DNA of 8,643 nucleotides from an uncultured Aquimarina sp. Lineage in GTDB: Bacteria > Bacteroidota > Bacteroidia > Flavobacteriales > Flavobacteriaceae. Position 1 is the stretch's first letter, and each line of letters begins with the position of its first letter. Where the stretch lies: contig CALGNG010000202.1 of the NCBI GenBank assembly GCA_937958735.1, positions 1 through 8,643 of the forward strand, written 5' to 3'. Shown piece by piece: positions 6,074-8,643 of the stretch. Made by a program: the position numbers and the translations under genes. The notes under the pieces are model-generated. The model saw nothing but the letters and a program-made list of their open reading frames with translations. It made no database searches and was not told where the DNA came from.

Positions 6074-6612
6074 TGAAGGGTATTGTATTTACAGAGTTTT
6101 TAGAATTAGTGGAGAGTAAGTTTGGCCTAGAAACAGTCGATACAATTATAAATGATTCCGACTTGTCTAGTAAGGGAATCTATACAGCAATAGGAACTTA
6201 CGATTTTGCAGAAATGCTAAGCTTACTAACCCACCTAAGTACCCATACAAATATTTCTATAGACGATTTATTATTGGTTTATGGCGAACATTTTTTTGAT
6301 GTATTAGCAGCTAGTTATCCACAACTAATAGATAAGTATGAGGATCCTATAGAATTACTTTCGTCCATAGAAAACCATATACATGTAGAGGTGCGGAAAA
6401 TATATCCAGAGGCAGAACTTCCTACATTCGAGATTATTTCAAAATCGAAGACCTCGTTAATTATGATGTATAAGTCTAGCAGAGCCATGTATAATTTTGG
6501 TTTAGGGCTAATGAATAAAACTTTTTCGCATTACAATGCCAAAGCAACTATTTTATTGGATAAAATTAAAGAAGACGGTACAGAGGTAAAATTTAGCATT
6601 ACCAAAAACTAA
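6073..6612 (+). CDS. H-NOX (haem NO-binding, HNOB) sensor protein
   Basis: The protein has 179 residues, a normal length for a stand-alone bacterial H-NOX. It opens with MKGIVFTEFLELVESKFG and carries GIYTAIGTYDFAEM, both typical of the family. The proximal haem ligand is His104 in IHVEVRKIYP, and the haem-propionate motif YxSxR is Tyr133-Ser135-Arg137. Aligned by eye to the Thermoanaerobacter H-NOX, the distal residues Trp9, Asn74 and Tyr140 correspond to Phe9, Phe74 and Phe142. The hydrogen-bond network that stabilises O2 is therefore missing, which fits a protein that binds NO but not O2. In known systems, NO-bound H-NOX alters autophosphorylation of the kinase encoded beside it. Its 5' and 3' ends each overlap the neighbouring gene by one base (TAATG), giving a tightly coupled operon with the response regulator and the kinase. 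Confidence 0.95.
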   Translation: MKGIVFTEFLELVESKFGLETVDTIINDSDLSSKGIYTAIGTYDFAEMLSLLTHLSTHTNISIDDLLLVYGEHFFDVLAASYPQLIDKYEDPIELLSSIENHIHVEVRKIYPEAELPTFEIISKSKTSLIMMYKSSRAMYNFGLGLMNKTFSHYNAKATILLDKIKEDGTEVKFSITKN

Positions 6613-7838
6613 TGAGCAGTGTAAATCCCGAAATATTACAAAGAGCCTTGCTCCGTGAAAAAGCAGCACGTAAAGCGGCTGAAAGAATTCTAGAAGATAA
6701 ATCTAGAGAACTTTACTTACTTACCCAACAATTAAAAGAAGCCAACGAAAAACTACAGTCTGGATTAACCGAAAAAACAACCGAACTCCAAGGTGTATTT
6801 GACAACTTAGTCGACGCGTACGTGCTTATGGATTTAGGTGGGAATATTATAAAATTAAATGATTCTGCAAAAGAATTATTTGGGTACGATGTTCCAAAAG
6901 AATCTATTAATGTGGTAAAACTAATCCATAAAGAAGAGTTTAATTATGCAATGTCTTCCTTTAACGAATTAATTATTAAAGGATCTTTTAGTGATTATAA
7001 AGCACGTGTCTATACAAAAAATAAAGGAATAAGATGGGTGCACATTAATGCAAGTATAATAAGAAACGGTACCACCCAGCCCATAGGAGCACAAGGTATA
7101 GTAAAAGATATTACAGACCAAAGAGCCATAGAAGAGCAGAACAAAAAGCTGCTTAACGATTTAGCAAAAAGTAACGAAGAACTAGGGGAATATGCACATG
7201 TGGTTTCACACGATTTAAAGTCACCATTAAGAAGTATTAATGCATTAGTTAATTGGTTACGGGAAGATTATAAAAATGTATTGGGAAAATCTGGATTAGA
7301 AAACATAAGTCTTATAGAGCTAACACTAGAAAAGATGGAGCACCTAATTAATGGGATTTTAAATTATTCTAGTCTAAGTAACGAGGTTGTTTTAAAGAAT
7401 GAAGACGTAGACATAAATGGAACCATTAAAGATATAGAAAACACCATTTTTATCCCTAGTCATATTAAAATATATGTATTACAAACCTTACCTATTATAA
7501 AAGGAGATAAAACAAGACTACAGCAACTATTTCAAAATATTATAACCAATGCGGTAAGCTATATAGATAAAGAAAAAGGCCGTATAGAAATAAGCTTTAA
7601 GGAAAAGGAAACCCATTATGTGTTTCAAATTATGGACAATGGAGTAGGGATAGAAGAAGAATATTTTGGTAAAATTTTTAAGATTTTTCAATCTCTTGGG
7701 AATAATAAAAACTCTACAGGTATAGGGCTTTCCATAGTAAAAAAAATAGTAGAAATATACAAAGGAGAAATTTGGTTAGAAAGCCAACCTAAAGTAGGGA
7801 CAAGTTTTTTCTTTAGTCTAAAAAAAGTAATATTATGA
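6612..7838 (+). CDS. Soluble PAS-domain sensor histidine kinase, H-NOX-associated
   Basis: The protein has 408 residues and no membrane segment. Residues about 7-60 form a charged, heptad-like coiled coil (LLREKAARKAAERILEDK), a segment I associate with histidine kinases encoded next to H-NOX. Residues about 60-170 form a PAS domain ending in the PAC-type GIVKDITDQR. Residues about 175-255 form the dimerisation/phosphotransfer domain with the H box SHDLKSPL, phospho-acceptor His200. The ATPase domain follows: N box QNIITNA (308-314, Asn309/Asn313), G1 DNGVGI (342-347), F box KIFKIFQSL, and G2 TGIGLS (369-374). All catalytic motifs are intact. With no transmembrane input, the signal probably comes from H-NOX and/or the FIST protein, possibly plus the PAS ligand. 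The likely target is the receiver protein of this operon. Its TGA stop lies inside ATGA with the following FIST start. Confidence 0.93.
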   Translation: MSSVNPEILQRALLREKAARKAAERILEDKSRELYLLTQQLKEANEKLQSGLTEKTTELQGVFDNLVDAYVLMDLGGNIIKLNDSAKELFGYDVPKESINVVKLIHKEEFNYAMSSFNELIIKGSFSDYKARVYTKNKGIRWVHINASIIRNGTTQPIGAQGIVKDITDQRAIEEQNKKLLNDLAKSNEELGEYAHVVSHDLKSPLRSINALVNWLREDYKNVLGKSGLENISLIELTLEKMEHLINGILNYSSLSNEVVLKNEDVDINGTIKDIENTIFIPSHIKIYVLQTLPIIKGDKTRLQQLFQNIITNAVSYIDKEKGRIEISFKEKETHYVFQIMDNGVGIEEEYFGKIFKIFQSLGNNKNSTGIGLSIVKKIVEIYKGEIWLESQPKVGTSFFFSLKKVIL

Positions 7839-8643
7839 AATTTCAGCAATACGAAAAACAAAAAGGAAAAGAATGGTTGTTAATTTCCTCCTCCAAAATA
7901 AGATTAGAAAAGCCCTTGGTTTTAGTATTTGGAAACCGATTTTTACTAGAAGAAACTACCGTTTTTGAAGAAATAAGGCAGTTATTTCCAGACGGAGAAA
8001 TTGTAATAGGTTCTACAGCAGGAGAAATTATAGTAGAAAAAGTTTCGGAGGACTCTATTACCATTACCGCGATTCAGTTCCAAAAAAGCACCTATGCAAT
8101 AGAGCGAGCCAATATTTTAGATTTTAATAAAGACGCTACAGCTATAGGCAGCCATTTGGCATCGCAATTACCTAAAAAAGGCTTAAAACATATTTTTATA
8201 ATTTCCGAAGGAAGTTTTGTAAATGGATCTGCTTTAATTAAAGGGCTAGAATTTGATAATAAAAATACCGCTATTACAGGAGGACTTTGTGGAGACGATG
8301 CCCGTTTCGAAAAAACACTAGTGGGCTATAATCAGAATCCTAAAGAAGGCGAAATTATAGCCATAGGTTTCTATGGAGAAAGTTTAGAAATTAGTTTTGC
8401 CCAATATGGAGGGTGGACCCCCTTTGGACCAGAGCGTATTATTACCAAATCCGAAAACAATATTCTTTTTGAATTAGATAATTTACCAGCATTAGATTTA
8501 TATAAAAAATATTTAGGTGAAAAAGCAAAAGAATTACCAGGTGCAGCTTTATTATATCCAATGAATGTAAAATCTGATGATGGAAATGATTATATTGTCA
8601 GAACTATTTTAAATATAGATGAAGAAAAAAACGCTATGATTTT
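7835..8643 (+). CDS. FIST-domain sensor protein, NosP-like (3' end beyond window)
   Basis: The frame is open from ATG 7835 to the right edge (269 codons). The ATG overlaps the kinase stop as ATGA. The FIST N-terminal domain is visible in LVLVFG (29-33), FPDGEIVIGSTAGEI (51-65), HIFIISEG (119-126) with VNGS, and TGGLCGDDARF (148-158). The FIST_C domain follows, with YGGWTPFGPERIITKSE (191-207), LDLYKKYLGEKA and LLYPM. It is likely nearly complete, since the family is about 380-400 residues long. FIST proteins are signal-input modules. One group, NosP, binds haem and NO and regulates a co-encoded histidine kinase. The location directly behind the H-NOX-associated kinase supports that role here. 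His107 and His119 are the only histidines in the visible part, so a haem ligand cannot be assigned. Binding of another small ligand remains possible. No signal peptide; cytoplasmic. Confidence 0.9.
   Translation, partial: MKFQQYEKQKGKEWLLISSSKIRLEKPLVLVFGNRFLLEETTVFEEIRQLFPDGEIVIGSTAGEIIVEKVSEDSITITAIQFQKSTYAIERANILDFNKDATAIGSHLASQLPKKGLKHIFIISEGSFVNGSALIKGLEFDNKNTAITGGLCGDDARFEKTLVGYNQNPKEGEIIAIGFYGESLEISFAQYGGWTPFGPERIITKSENNILFELDNLPALDLYKKYLGEKAKELPGAALLYPMNVKSDDGNDYIVRTILNIDEEKNAMI

Noticed and set aside
7843..8064. Minus-strand open frame of 73 codons
   Set aside because: It is antisense to the FIST gene and has no recognisable content.
1..8643. tRNA, rRNA, CRISPR arrays, transposase genes
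   Set aside because: I looked for cloverleaf-like segments, regularly spaced repeats and transposase motifs and saw none.

Overview
The window looks like chromosome from an AT-rich member of the Bacteroidota, most likely a Flavobacteriaceae species. The evidence is roughly 30% G+C by eye, starts without clear Shine-Dalgarno sequences, sequences resembling the Bacteroidota -7 element TAnnTTTG, and protein families typical of marine flavobacteria. All calls come from reading the sequence; no database search was possible.

Left part (1-2628, minus strand): a two-gene signalling operon. The first gene encodes an FHA-domain protein with a winged-helix-like C-terminus. The second, cut by the left edge, encodes a large Ser/Thr kinase followed by a class III cyclase-homology domain and the start of an AAA ATPase. 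The kinase keeps its catalytic motifs. The cyclase domain has lost most of its catalytic residues, so it is probably a pseudocyclase. A plausible pathway is that the kinase phosphorylates threonines and the FHA protein reads them.

Middle (2629-5659): an outer-membrane beta-barrel gene (minus), a 470-nt intergenic region with a palindrome, a strong nested hairpin and a plus-oriented terminator (a possible small RNA), and an orphan gene for a shrunken nucleotide-sugar dehydrogenase homologue that lacks the central catalytic domain. A 332-nt divergent intergenic region follows. It carries four phased CTGT repeats that resemble a double Pho-box-type site.

Right part (5660-8643, plus strand): a tightly coupled operon encoding a single-domain response regulator, an H-NOX haem protein, a soluble PAS histidine kinase and a FIST-domain protein (cut by the right edge). 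The gene junctions are TAATG, TAATG and ATGA. H-NOX proteins sense NO, and some FIST proteins (NosP) are also haem-based NO sensors. The operon therefore looks like one histidine kinase/response regulator pathway with two candidate NO-sensing proteins. This is the most interesting system in the window.
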